Part shown: in pieces, positions 27,401-42,400 of the stretch | Numbering within the stretch: position 1 is the stretch's first letter | Layout of the letters: each line of letters starts with the position of its first letter | Assembly: GCA_032173965.1 (NCBI GenBank) | Contig: CM063288.1 | Span: 25,948,001-26,012,000 of the forward strand | Source of the DNA: Sitta carolinensis | Taxonomy: Eukaryota; Chordata; Aves; Passeriformes; Sittidae | Direction of reading: 5' to 3' | Length of the DNA: 64,000 nt | Notes under the pieces: model-generated | The model's input: only the letters and a program-made list of their open reading frames with translations | The model's database searches: none | Told to the model about the DNA's origin: nothing | Made by a program: the position numbers and the translations under genes

Positions 27401-30400
27401 AGTAAGTTTTTTTTTGTCTAATTTATTTGGTTTGGGAGAGTGGTCAAGGAATAGCAAATGAAAGTATGAGAATAAATCAATGAGTGATAAGTCTCAGGTA
27501 TTCATATGAAAATGAAAAGCATTTTAAAACACTTGATTTAAATTTTTTTAATGTGACAAATGTGTAATTATGATTTACCTATGGTTTTTCTCTGCTTTTC
27601 TTAATCTTTTGTTTCCTGTTGATCATTTAGATGCTGGGAGCAGACAAATAAAACTCTTGTAAATATGTTTCCCATAGCACACATGATTATGGACTGTCAA
27701 AAAGTGTTTATCAATTTACTCTAGTACTTGAACTAAAGTGTTCATAAATTCATTGAAAAGATCTCTGGAACTCATTTATACATTTCTCTCTAAATAGTTG
27801 CATCAGATTGCTCTAGTTTGATTTATTGGAATAACAGATCTGTATTCTCGAGCTTTTAAAGGACTTTTATAAGGTAATCTCAAAGACATCTGTGACACTT
27901 TTTTTTTTTGGAGGCTGGTCAATTTGCTGAAGCAGAGAGGCTCTATGATTTGCTCAGGACTGCCAATAGATTGCTTCTAATTAGTACTATCCCCAATTGG
28001 TACTATAGTTGCTTGTACTTTATAGGAAAAATAATTTTAAAATTCTAAATATTGAAAGAAGTGCCACATTTTTCACTTGATGTTATTAATTAGAAGAAAA
28101 TTTCATATATTTTCTTCTCAGGAAAGTAAAAGTAGGCCACATATCATCCAAAGAACATATGGAACACAAGCCTCTAAGCAGTCGGGGGACCTCGGTACGC
28201 TTTTCCTTATGTTATGAGTTTTTAAATTTTGGAAATAATTGTATATATAACTTGGAAAATTTGAATATTAAGCTAGTAGCGTTTATAAAGTTGCTGCTTA
28301 TTTAGAAAATCTGGAAAAATAGATATTTACCTACATTTTCTCACAATTATTGCAATGGAATATAGATTTTTCAAAAGGCAGCTGTAAGATTTTCTTTCAC
28401 TGTATTTTGCTTTCCTCTGAAAATGCACTGTTAAATTTAATCAGTGTTACCGACTCAATGAGATGGAAGGAAATTTATATTATTATATATAAGCCCAGGT
28501 TATAATTTTTTCACCTGTCCTTGCATGCCTTAAGGTTTCTGAATTACTTGTGTTTTATATATTTTTAAAAATATATTTTAAATAAAATATAAATGTAAGT
28601 ATTTCATAAATATATATATTTCTATATATTTAAAGATTTATAAATAAAATATAAAAATATATATTTTATATATTCTTTTAAATGAGCTTTTGAGTAGCAA
28701 GGTGGTTCTAATTTTGGTGATCTTATACTACTTTTGGTTTGGACAGTACATAAGTAGTTTAAAATAACACTACGAAATTCTTAAATTGTAATTTTTACAG
28801 AGAATGACTCTAGTTCTGAATGGCCCTTTCTGTCTGAACTGCAGTGGCTGAGGAGAAGGAGAAGAAAGAGAGCAGTAAGTAGAAGTGTGACCCTGAGTTG
28901 AGACCATTTATAAACCCAAATCACTAATTTCTGTGTTTTTAATGTCAAGAAAATCTAGGCTTTAGGCAACAACTATTTTTAGACGCTTAATATTGTCACA
29001 TAATACAGTTACTGAATGAGAAAACAAGACTTTTCAAAAATAGAAAATTTGGAAGAAAGTTGATAAACTTTCTAAAGAGACAGCAATGTTATGCATCAAT
29101 TAAATTGAAAATTAGTAGTGGAAATGACTAGAATTTTAATTTTTTTGTTTGCTTGAGAATAAAGAATAATTTTGAATGAACTCTTGCTGCTTTGTAGATA
29201 TCTGACTTTATTGTCACTTGGCTCATTAAGCAGCATGATTAAATCAAAAATCCAAATGAGGACACCCAGAACTGGGTTACTGGGAGAACATAAGTGGGCA
29301 GTCCTCGTGATCTTCACATGCATATTTATCAGTTAGGGGAATAATTGAGTAAAAGGAGATTATTCTGTATTTCTTCACTGAGTTGCACAATGCGCATCAT
29401 ATTTTTGAGGCTGCTTATGGTTTTAGTAACTTCCTTCTTCATTAAATCTCTGGTGGGTAGTACATAATGAAAGGAGGAGGGAAGCAGTGGTGGAGTCTGC
29501 ACTGAAGCAAAAAGAGTAGACCCTGAACTTTCTTTGTGATGTGGCTCAGATTCTCAGCCAGTGTCCAAGTTACTGGAGCTATGATTCTTTACCCTACTTG
29601 CATTTCTCACCCAGTTGTTTACTGGTTTACATACCATAAACAATATATATTTAATATGTATATATAATAAAAATCAGCTGCAGTTATTTGTGAAAATCAT
29701 TACATCTTAATGGTTTCTCAGAGAATTTCTTTAATTCATCAGTTATCTCGTGGTGTCTTTGAAGAAATGAAATATCTGGAGCTCATGATAGTCAATGACC
29801 ATAAAATGGTAAGTATATCAATTCAGTGATGATCTTCCTTTGGGTGACAATTTGTAGGCTGATGTACAGCACTGTGTTGTATCAGCTACTTTTGGGCCAG
29901 GATTTTATTTATCAGCAGCTATTAACTTTTGTACTGTAAGAGACACTGTGGCCCATAATACCTTCTGAAGCTTAATGTTAACTAAGATTTTCTGGGGCAA
30001 TTATATATTCAAAGTTAATCTGGAACACTTTGGTATCATACGGACAATTTAATATGCCCATAACCAACAAAGTAAAGCAACAAAACATTTTTGTCCAGAA
30101 CACACTAAATGTTCTAAAATTATATCCTATCTTTGAAATTATATAGAAAGAGGTCAGGATTTGTTGCTTTGGGTTTAGTTTTACTAATTTAAATTTTAAT
30201 GCAGCAAAACATGTAGACAGAACTCTGATTGTTCTTCGTGGCTATTCCATACTTATAAACAGGAGTGATAATGGAATGCAAGGTAAGTTGTTTGTTTGAT
30301 TCAGAAAGTGTTTGTCATTAAAAAAAACCCAAAATGCATGGGGGGAGGAAAGCCCAATATTTTCTCCCTTTTTGTCTTGAGGGATGACTGGAACAAGTCA

Positions 30401-33400
30401 GACTAAGTGACATTTGTTGTAAGCAAGACTTTATTTTTTAAATCAAATTCTGCTGATACAATAGTTTTCACTTGTTTTATTTCAAGTAAAGAGCTTTTTA
30501 TGTTTCTCACCCTGCTACATGTTTCGCAGTGCCTTATGGAGTTGTGGGCTCTGTTGTCAACACTGCAGGATGATACTTAAAAGCAAGAAATAGAATATAT
30601 CAGAACAGGATGCAGTATTTCATACTTGTTCCAGTGCTGAGTAGAGAGATAATGTACGTTCCCTTCCCATCACCTGTCTAATAAATCATAGAAGTAGTCT
30701 GGCCAAACATAACCTATATTTTATCTGTGTTAATTTAGCATTGTGGAGGGAACTTGAATGGGTGGAAAAAATAGAACAGAAATTTCTTGAGCTGTTTTGT
30801 AAAGCCACCTGGTAAGAAACTACTCTAAGAATGTTCAGGTGTTGGTTATTTAGCAGTAAGGCACAGTAACTGTAGTTATGGCCATTTTGTTGCCTTCTTT
30901 GATGTCTGTGCTTGGTGTTCCTTCTGAAGAGGAAGTATGCTTATGTCTGTCTCTTTCCCCTGGCCTCTTGGATTGCAGATGTGCTTGAAGGTGTTCACTA
31001 CACTTAATACAGACACTGTTGTCTTCTCCCACACTTTATTTGTTTGAACTTTAGAGTATAAGTTTTTTGGCTTCATAGTGATCAGTGACTTAGAAGCAGA
31101 TAATAATTCTTTTCAAAACATAAAATGGATATACTTAGGGAAGTGTTCACAGTCAGGAGTCACAGCCTGCCAGTCCGGGAGCTCACTAAGTATACTTTCA
31201 AAGTTTTCTGCTTACCAGGAGAGGGCAGGTTTCCCCTGCTGCAAAAGTCTTCATTGGAAGAAGTAACTTAAACCTCCTTGATCATTGTTTTAAATGGTTA
31301 ATACTGTCTATTTTCACAAAATTTCCTTTCCTCTAGCAATAAAGTTACCTCAACACATTTAATTAGGTTGGTGTGTTTTTTAGTGGTTTAGTTTAATTTC
31401 TTTTAGGATCTGTGTTTAACCACATGATGCGGTATTGATTTTAGCATTTTAATCCTTTCATGAAAACCAAGAACATTTTCCAAAGCATATTATTTTACCT
31501 TTCCACTTCTGGAAGGGTTTGGGATTGGCTCAAAAGAAAAAGCCAAAGCCACCCTTTCCCCTTGCCCACTGTCATTGTTCTCTGGGGAGCAGCCCATGGT
31601 ATAATTCTCCTCTCAGTGTACATCCTAGGCATCTCCTAGCACCCTACCTCAGAGCAGCTACTCAGTTGCTCAGAGAAGAGTCTCTTCTTCCACGGCCTCT
31701 TTTTAAGTACTGTGTTTCATAGAGAGAATAACTGACACTTTCAGGGAACACTATGAGGTAATGAGACTTGCTGCTTTTAACTAGCAGATGAAATTAGTAA
31801 GTTTTTTGATACAGGCTTTTCCCCCTGTTCTAAGCGTTTTTGCATTCATTTTCTGTGAATTTTTGAAGATCTCTTTTTCCTATCTGCAAATCATACTGTG
31901 TAATGTAATCTTGGTTTATAATTTTACAGTTTCTTGAAAGTAATATGGATCCATGTTCAGATACCATAGTTGCGCCTTTAAAAAGTTTGACTTGGAACAG
32001 AAGGGGCTTGTGAGGCAAGATGAGGAAAGACATGAAACCATTGTAATGATATGCACAGATATTCTGAAGCAGAACTCGTAATACTGTTCATCTAGGTCTA
32101 TAAAAATAATTTAAAAAATTGAAGTTAAAGATATTCAGCTTAACTCTTCATTTTCAAATACATATTTGCTTTTACCATGTGCTCCCTCTTCCATTTTTGC
32201 CTTTTCCTTTAACTACTGCTACATGTTAAAAAGTATTGTGCTATTGTAGAAAAGGAGGCCTTTGCAAAGAGCTGACACAGGATAAGTGGTAAATACTTCA
32301 TCTTCATGTCTTATGATTAAAGCGATGGAACGTGGCTACTACGGTCTGATATGTAACTCTTCAGGTTAAACAGTTTTGGGTAAAGCATCCTCTCAATTTT
32401 GAGCTTATGTTTATGTCCATGTTTACCTGTAATTTTGTCTCAAATATTTGAACTCTGATTCTAAACATAGTATTTCTTGCAGTTAAATGCTCCATTTACA
32501 GTTGAGAAAGGCTCCATAACATACATGGCTTCCTTTATCTTCCAAGGATTCTTGAATATGTGAGCTGTGAGATGTATGAGAGGCTGTGATCTGAAAAGTT
32601 TTTTGCGTTTTTCCCTTACTCTTTCTTAAAATATTAATTTTACTTTCATGCTGTAAAAATAAAGAATTAGTAATACATATTTAAGTTCTCACTGTGTTCT
32701 ACTTTCTCTACTTTTAGTTCAAAAGGCATCGTTCTTCAACTGCATACACAAACAATTTTGCAAAGTCTGTGGTAAACCTTGTAGATGCTGTAAGTATCAA
32801 TGTTTCTTCTGAAAACCGATTCACTGACTTCTACTTTAGAACTCTATCAAAAATGTTATCATTTTCAGATACCAAATTTCAATTACACTTTAAAGTGCAC
32901 TTCTAGTTCCTCTGCAGATGAATCACCTGGGGTGAAAACTACCAGATTATTTGTGGCATTTTTCTTAAAGCTTGCTACTGTCAGAATTTGCCCTTGGCAG
33001 GGGTGATTTCAGTATCTGTCACCAGCTAAGAATGAGATTTAATATAACTTAGATTTGTGAAACAAATATAACTACAAGTGATTGAAATTGCAAGTACAGC
33101 TCACAAGGGATACATATTAAAAAAAAAAGAGAGAGTGAGAGTAAAATGATCTGTTTTATAAATCTCTATTTATAGCTTAAAAATAAACAAAACGCCACTG
33201 TTGTGCATTTTAAATGGGTGGAGCTGACACAGATACCATACTTGTATCTGTGCTAAATCTTAAACAATTTTGCATACAGCATATAAATTGAAAGCAATAT
33301 TAGTGGTAAAATTAATTTGGGGATTTTTTCCTCTTTTTAATACACATATAATGATCTGCACATTTCAGAGCTCTGTAGTGAAAACAGATGAATACAAAAG

Positions 33401-36400
33401 CTATCAAATGCTGACTCTGAGTCCCTTTACCATGTGACATTATTGATACCAGTGGAACTGTGTGATATGATTCAGTGCAAAACATTCTCAACAGATTGTT
33501 TGGCTTAGAGGAAACAATGCAGTATTTGTTCTTACGTATAAAGTGTACTGGATGTGTATTGAAAAATTAGGTGAATGTATTTATAATATATGACATACCA
33601 GAAGTGTTTTGCAATATTTTTCTGTAATGATCTGAAAATGTCAGTAGCCTAAAGAAAAGTTAATAGAACATATAGAAATGTAAATAATTGTAATATTTCT
33701 GCAATATATATTGGACAAACCAAAAGAAAAGGTGGCTTTTTTTTTCCCCACTGAGACATAAAGTCTAAGTCGATCAGAACATCAGCTTTTAGGAAATGCA
33801 AGGCATTGCCAGCTAACTGTTTCCCCATGTTTTCCTCCTGCTTTATCCCTCTTGTCCTTCCGCTTTACTCTCACTGGCTAACTGTGCATGTTTGACCCAG
33901 TGTTCTACTCCTGTGCCTGTCCTGTCTCTGCCCTCAGATATACAAGGAGCAGCTGAACACCAGGGTGGTTCTCGTTGCTGTGGAGACTTGGACAGACAGA
34001 GATCGCATTAATATTCACCCTGACCCTCTGCAGATGCTCCATGAGTTCTCCAAGTACCGGCAGCACTACATCAAGCAGCATGCTGATGCTGTGCACCTGC
34101 TCTCGTACGTACCCTTGGCAATGGCTTAGAACGTTATTTCCTGTCTACTGCTTTTCTCTACTTGTCTCTTCTTTCTTACTTTTTTTGCTTGGTATTCTCT
34201 GTATCAATCAACATCTGCCTAAGCTTAGGAAGCTTAATCATGTTTAACGCCTCTTTTTAATAGGTGTAGTATATACCATGGTCATGTCGATATATATCTA
34301 TAATGCTATTTAAATGTCTTTGCAACCTGGAGACAGTGTCACAAGTGAAGTGTCATTTGATGAGCCCTTAAGGACACTTAGCTTTGCTAATCAGGTGTGT
34401 ATGTGCTGCTTTTCCAGTTACGATCCAGAGAGGGCAGAGCTGACAGGGTTATGTGTTGCCACAAGAATGTTCCAGTTAGTAAATTTATTCACACATGTAG
34501 CTGCAGTGATGATTTGTTAATGAAAGGTCTTCTCCTTTAGAGCTGTAATGAATTGTTCTGAGACACAATGCACTTTGAGAGGAAATTCCACTTGCATCAC
34601 TAGGCAAGACTTCAGCCTTGAGCAAGGATTATTTCCCTTCATGGCATTGTAAGCAAAGAGGAGGAAATGTGTGTTCCCCTGTGCAGCATAAAGATGTTAA
34701 GCTGTCTCCCAGCAGATGACATACTGTGAGGATTGAGTAACTAATGTCTTCCATGGGATTCTGTAGTTCATCTTCTGCAGAAGAAGATAAAAACAGGGGA
34801 TGAAGAATTTCCTCCAGATTTCCTTAATGCAGGCATAGCAATACAATGCTGATTTTGTTCTTCATAATACAGGCACAGTGCTGCTGACACTCACACTTAA
34901 TGACTTCCATGCCTGTTTTGTGGCACCTGATGAAGAGTTTGCCAGCAACAGGCTCTTCTCATGGTGAAAGGTACCAAATCCAACCTGAAATACAAGAAAT
35001 TCCATTTATACATAGGGCAGAAAACCCCTTTCACTGTGAAGGTGGTCAGAGGCTGGAACAGGCTGCACAGAGAGACTATGGAGTGCCCATGCTTGGAGAT
35101 TTTCCAAAGCTAATGGAATGTGGCATGCTCCAGCTGAGCCTCCTTGAGCTGGGGGGGAGATGAACTAGAACATTTCCAGAAGTGCCTATCAGGCTCAGCC
35201 CATACTACAATCCTGTCTGTTGTAAAGCCCCTGGCTGTGTTTAGTTAAGCTGCAGTCTGAAAGTTCTGAGGGCTGTTAGAATGTTCTGAAAAATAAATAC
35301 ATACCTGTATGGGACAACCTGTCACTTAAAATAAACCCAGCATTAATTTTCAAAGATCAGGACATTGGTACATCCTGCAGGGTCACTGTAGGTTGTTTGT
35401 AGGCTGTGCAGATTTATTATTATGACTGTGAAGTTAAAATAGGTGTAATTCATAGTAATTTATAGGCATTTTATTGAATAATTTAGATCTTCCAGATTAC
35501 ATTACTTAACTAAATTATTTGGGGCATATTAACAATAAATGAAAGGACCCAATGTTAAAGAGCAGTATTAAATTACTTTCCCTTTAGGTATACTTCTCTG
35601 TCTTTTTATTTGGATTTGAAACTAGAACTTGAATTGGTTTGGATTAAAATAATAATTTAAAAAGTTCTCAGTACTGGTACATTTCAGAACAGAATTCTTT
35701 CCTGACAGATCATAAATTGGAATATATTGTTAACTTTTAAAATAAATGTTATCACTGTATTGTCTTAGGAGTCTGGCACTCAAGCTTTCTTTGCTCAGTT
35801 TGTTTGTGGGTTAAGACTGATTCTTACTCTACAAGAGAAAAATAGTATTTTTGTCAAAGCTGATATAAAGCCACCTCTTTCAGTGTTGGTTTTCTGTTTG
35901 TAAACTTGCAGTTGCTCTTTATGCTAGAAATAGATGAGTGTACCTGCAATCTATCACAGTGTGTGTGAGGGTATGGTCTTTCAATAAGCTCTTGGTGCCC
36001 AATGTCAACGTGTTATAGTTTCTTCATTTTTATTTGTTTGTAAGGAATGTGACATTTCATTACAAAAGGAGCAGCTTAAGTTACTTTGGAGGTGTTTGCT
36101 CTGTGGCCAGAGGAGTAGGAGTGAATGAGGTAATTATTTTTTTTTCATGACTAAAGTGAAATGAAGTAGCATCTCTACATTATAATCTCAAGAGTTTATA
36201 TGTTTCAGTACTCAGGGCTTAAAGATAACCTACATATTAAAAAGTTAGGAGTCTCACAGCCAGCCTTCTTGATCATCATCAAACTACTGCTCGGAGTGCT
36301 TTTCTTTTTAGAAAGTATTTCTCCTGTCTGCGTTATTCTCTTAAAAAGAATTTAAATTGGCTTCTATTATATTTGACAGAAATTCAGTCCCAAAAATCTC

Positions 36401-39400
36401 AGACAGGAGTATTTGAAACACAGCAGTGAATATCTTTGTCTTACCACTGTAAGACACTTGATCTTCTGAGGTACCAGTGGCATGTCATTTTTCCTGAAAT
36501 TTTTTGGCATTGAAATTCAAAACCAAATTGTCCCTGTGTATTGATTTTTTTACTATTGTTATTTTTTTCCTCAGTGCAGTGTTAAATTGATAATGAAATT
36601 CTCCTGGTTTTACATGGATTAAATCCTACTCTTATGGAACTGTATTGCATATATATCAAAATGGACTTCTTTCTTTAGATTAACCAGTGAGGAGAGATTG
36701 CTTGAGATTAGGAGAGGAATATTTTCTCTGTTATGTACTTAATTATTGAGTTTATTTTCCTTATTTGCACACAGAATTGTGATTGACTGCACTGAATTAT
36801 TGCAGTAGTAGGTATGTGGTAAGCCACAATGAACCAGTGTAGTGTTCATTGCAATAACTAATGGGGTTTTGTTTTTTATAATTGTGCTCCTCTTGGAATG
36901 CAGTATGGCCTCCCTTTGCCCATGGCACAGGAACTAGCACAGAGTCTTGCTCAGAATCTTGGAATACAATGGGAGCCAGCTGCCAGGAAACCGAGTATGT
37001 ACATAGAGTCTTTTGTCTTCTTTAGCTAAATACATAAGCATTTCCTTTATTGTGTTTGAAAGAAATGCCAGAGTTGCTGTGACTGTAGAACAAGAATTCC
37101 TGCTTTTGGAAATATATGTAGTGAAATTTCAACTTCACCAAAATAAGAGCTGCCAGTTTAGTGACATTTTGCATCACCTCAGTGATGTCCTGTGTCTCGA
37201 GAGGTTAGATTCATAACCAATATTCAAAGTTATATTGGTAAAAACACCATTAATTTAATTAAGAACTCCTTTTTCTATCATCATGAAATCTGTAAATCCA
37301 ATAGAACAATCACTGACTTCTTAAAATGCAAAAATACCTGATTTAAAAGTGAAGAAATGGTAAGGAGTTGTAACGTAGTCCAGTGTGACATTTCCTCTAC
37401 TTGTTTGCTGCTTCACAGCCAGGCCAGATTTGAGTGGCCTTAACACATGTAGAGTGCTGGTACAAAAACTGCTGTAAAGCCCTTTTCAGGGCTAAAGAAA
37501 ATTGTTTGGTTTTTCACTTGCATTTTGTAAGCAGTTTGGCTACCTTTTCTCTTTATTTCCTCTTTAAAAGCATGAATGATAATGTTAACTTTATTGTGGA
37601 ATCACCTCAAAAATCTGTGAATTAGGAGACCATGCTTAGAAATACTGTTTTGTAAAGCAATGCTTTTGAATTGCGTGAACTGGCAAATTGCTAAAATATT
37701 TTCTGTATCATTGTTTTTTGGATACATGTAAAACAGAGTTCATACAATTTGAAAATCAGAATATTTTTTAACTGAAAGATAGAGGTTTTTGATATGATAG
37801 CTTAGTGTCCTTGTTTGGATGCCCTTTATAGGGAAAGACTAATGAAAGACCTGGGGAGAGTAGAAATAACCATATAAATAATCTGAATATTTTCTGTGGA
37901 GAAACTCTGGATTTCCAATAGTAACTACAGTACATCTGTCTTTGGTAAATCATTTTTATGGGCAGTTTGCAGCTTCTGTTTTACCAGCCATAAGGTGCTG
38001 ATCTTTTGTTTTCATGTTATGAATTTGGTTGCTGTTGACTTACATGCTATAGCTGTAAGTAAACTGTAAATCCATTTTCATTCAACTACTTTTTCGAATG
38101 AATGTTTGATTGGCTGATTCACATATTACTGTTAATAATTTTATGCCAAAGGGAAAAAGCTTGGCCTGTCCAGTAACAATCCTTTTTCGGAGTATTCTGC
38201 ATTTTTGTGGAGGAGAAAATGTGCAGATTTAAAATCAGCAATATTATGTGGACTGCACACAGCCTTGTGCTGTCTGCTTTGAGAGCATGCAGGGAAGAAC
38301 CTTGCCAACTATTTATAGCTTTGTGTACTGCCTGAAATTTTGTGTTGAGTCTTAAGAACCTGCAGATATGGTAATCTGAAAGTACCATATTTATTCAATG
38401 TATTCATATGTCTTCAAGTGGGCTGGTTTCCTTTTTGGGGCTAGAGTTTTTACAGCCAAGCAACCGTCATATCTTCGTATAATTAGTCAAGCTCCATTTC
38501 TGTAGTGAGTACTTTATATTTAATGTAAACATATTTATAACGTCTCTCCTTTTCTGTTGTATTTTGGTCTTGTCTGAGAAGAGTGTGACTGCACTGAATC
38601 CTGGGGTGGTTGCATCATGGAGGAAACAGGGTATGTCATAAATATCAGTAACTGAGGGCTCTGGAATGAGTTCATAGTTTACATTATGACAGAAATATTT
38701 ACACATTGAGTTTTCTCCATGTGTTTTAGTGCTAATAAAAAACTAGAAACAGTTGGAACTAAATCCTTAGGTAAATAAATGTCCAGTGAAGTCTGAAGGG
38801 GATGCACATCTATATGGGAGGCATTTCATTGCCCTCTGCCCTCACACAGTGCCAAAGATTGTTTTCTCTAAACTGTGAGCAATTGATTAGAAAAGGATAA
38901 CTCCTGAAATATAGGGGTTTGAGTCTTATAAATCACTTCTGTCAGTATCTTGCTCACTGTGGAAGCTTGATTGCAAAAATCACAGAGAAAATGAGTTACA
39001 AATAGGACATAGGAGCTTAGTTTCTTTGTATGATATTTGGAAATTGGCTCTTCAGTAGAGTTACTTCGTGGCTTCCCTGTAGACTTGTAATTGTCAGCCA
39101 CTGTAAGAATGCAGCAGAAAATAATTCCGTAAATTTGCTTCTGGAATCCAAGGTAAGGCATTGATCAGAATAGATACTGGTGTCCTTCTGATGATGAACT
39201 CATCAAAATACTGGTCTTGGATGGAATTATCAGAAGAAGAGGCTGTGGAATAAGCCTCTTCTGTAGGAAAGGTTAAAGTAAACAAAAGCCAGGAGCAGAG
39301 GATGGTCATGTAGAAGCTGAAAAAGGACTGACTGATGAAATGATTGAATAATTAGCTGCACTTTAAAGCCTTTTCACTTAACTCCATCAGTATCAGGAGA

Positions 39401-42400
39401 CATTTTTTCTATATGGAATAATTCAGTGGGGAAATAGTTCAGTAGCAGTGAACTCTTAGGAAAGGAATGGAGAACTTCCTTATGGCATAGGTACCCCAGT
39501 CTGTAATAGTGTGAATAGATCTCGTTCCCAGGTCTCAAAATGCGACAACATATCAGACAATTTCTGAGTGAGAAATTACTAATAAAGTACATTTTCAGTA
39601 GTCTGGGAAAAAGATTGAGTTGAGGAAATACGAGAGAAGTCTCTGACATCATGAACAAATGATTACTCTTTCTTCCAGTATAAGAACTAGGGAAACGTGA
39701 AATGAGATTAACAAATGTGACAGAAGAAAATGGGATGAAATTGTTCTTCTACGAGTCTGTATTAAGCAATAAAACTTCTTGCTGTAGCATCTTTTAAGTG
39801 CTAAAAACAAACCTGAGAGGATACTGGATTATGCATGCCATAGAAAGGGTGAATAGCAACTACTATGTTAATGTGGGTTTACCTCATTAAGAATTTTAAA
39901 AGCTACAGTTTTATCTACTGTACATTCATAAAGTAGGAATATAAAAAAAGCAAAATGTTTTAAAATTTTTCTTTTGTTCTGATTTCGTTTGAGAATAAGA
40001 CTGAGCTGTCATACTGTGGCACACAGTGGTTGTAAGAAACTGGGATTTACAGTATTTAAAAAATGTTGTGACCCCTTTGCCCCATTCCAGTATCTGGTGG
40101 TGTTTCAAGGCATTTATTCACCTAATTCTTTGCCATTTTAGGGTGTACCATTCCAGGAAATTCTCCAAATGCAGCATTGCAGAATACAAAGAATTTTTAC
40201 TTCGTGGGGGAGGTGCCTGTCTTTTTAACCGGCCAACAAAGGTAATAAATAAGTTGGTAGTCAGGACATCTGCTACACATTGTAATAAAAATGTAATCAT
40301 TTCATCTGTTTGTTTTCATGATGCTTTCAACATCATCTGTTCTCAAATTTATTCAGATATCTGTGTGGGTATTTTCTTGCAGTTTAGCCCCATAGCATTT
40401 AAAAATAATATTGAGAGGAATACAACTTGGTTTCCATAATTCTTTGTAATCTAATAATGATAAATATCGCATTCAGCATAAATGCACTAGTTATTCAGCT
40501 GGAAGTAGCGCAAAATAAATCCAGAAGTGAGGTCATAGTGTATGTTCCACCTACACTCAATTCTTGGACTTTGTGTCCAAGGTTTTTAAAAAGAATGCCA
40601 GTTACCACATTAGGAAATAGAAATCCATAGCTGATTTCATATAGACAGTAGTAACTTTCGGTTCTTCTCAGCGTTAGCTTCATTTTGTTTCAATTGTACC
40701 TCTAGTACACTCTATCATTCATAGCTGTTTCCTTGTACCATTGCTTTTTTTGCTTAGAAACTTACCAAGGTCATAATTTTTTCTAAGACAATGTTAGCCT
40801 GACATCCCTCTAAAGCTGAGCAGTATGAAAATATTCCATGTGGCTCTTTTTGCCAAGTAAGAGCAATCCAAAGCATTAATATTCTATTTAATCATAGTGT
40901 CAAACTGCTGTCCTTGTAGAATTTAATACCACATGAGGCTATTAGGCTGTTCTGTTTACTGTGCTGTACCCTTTGGTGGACCATCACCTTGCACAATTAA
41001 CTAAAAAAAATTTTGCTTGTTCGTGTGGTTTTGAATGTTTTCCCAGGGTAGCAATCTTTGCTTACAGAATAAGAATGCAAGAATTCTTACACAAAGGAGT
41101 AAGTAGGGAAATAGAAAAAAACAGCTTCACTTTTTAGGGACACTTGTCAGGCAAAGTAATATGAAGAAGATGTCAATTTGACAGAAACAAAAATCTGATT
41201 TATTTTGGGGAAAAACCTCCCAGGGAAATGGCTGAATTATCTATATATTATCTGTGCCAGTGCTTCACAGCTTTATATAATCATACTAAGTTTAGAATAT
41301 TGCTATGAGGAGGTCAGGAGGTAAGGTAGAAATTTGTGTATTTAATCCTTAGGTAAGTAAAACAGAGTTGTTAAGCAGTCACCATGATGCCATTTAAAAA
41401 ATTATATTCTGAATTATGCTCTGACATGTATATGAACATTGAATGGTTTCCTGATTGCCAAAGGAAATTTGTTTGCCTGCCTTGACATTTGTTTTATTCT
41501 TACTTTGGGGTGGGGGCTTTTTCTTTCAGCTCTTTGAAACCACCGAGTGTGGAAATGGATATGTAGAAGCAGGAGAAGAATGTGACTGCGGTTTCCGAAT
41601 GGTAAGTACAGTTATGTATTACTCCACAAGTCTTTCTGACAAAGTTTATTAAGATAAATTAAGTGATTAAGTTATGGAAATGAATTTATTCTGCCTGTTG
41701 TTTGGGAACAATTTCATTAAAGGCCTGTGTTAAAACATTTTTTCGAATGACAATGAGTGCAAAGACAGTGTCCTCTGAACAGTCCCTGTTACACCAATGA
41801 CAAGACACAGCTGGTTCCCAGCAGTTTTGAGTTGCACTGGAGAAGTCCTTACCCCTTTGCTTTTCCTGGATAGCACATCTGGAGTATCTTATTGGGACTG
41901 GTGCCTGTGTTCACACCGAACTGTTGTTCCCTTCTCTGTAGCAGAAATACTCCAATAATGTTTTTGCAAAATCTGCCCTCTAGATTTGAGTCCTCATTCT
42001 AGTATTTAAATATAATTGCACCTGTAATTAAGTTTGGGGTTTTTTTTCTGCATAGAATATTATCGAACTAAGCAGCGTAAATTTGGCCCAGGCTTCAGAA
42101 GATGTGAATCCCTGTGTTGCTATAGCATTGTATTTCAGTGTTTTCCCTTTAGTATTTGAGCATTGCAAAGGCTTCTGCCAGCTGATAATTTCAAATCACC
42201 AGTGCTAAACTGAATCTTTTGTCTGCTGGTATGTAATAGTTTGTTATTGGAAAGATTGTGGAGAACAAAAAACTTGCTTAAAATGGAAAACTAAACTTTT
42301 TGCTTAATTTTTTTTCTTCAGGAATGCTATGCAGACTGTTGTAAGAAGTGCTCTCTTTCTAATGGAGCTCATTGTAGTGATGGACCCTGCTGTAATACAT

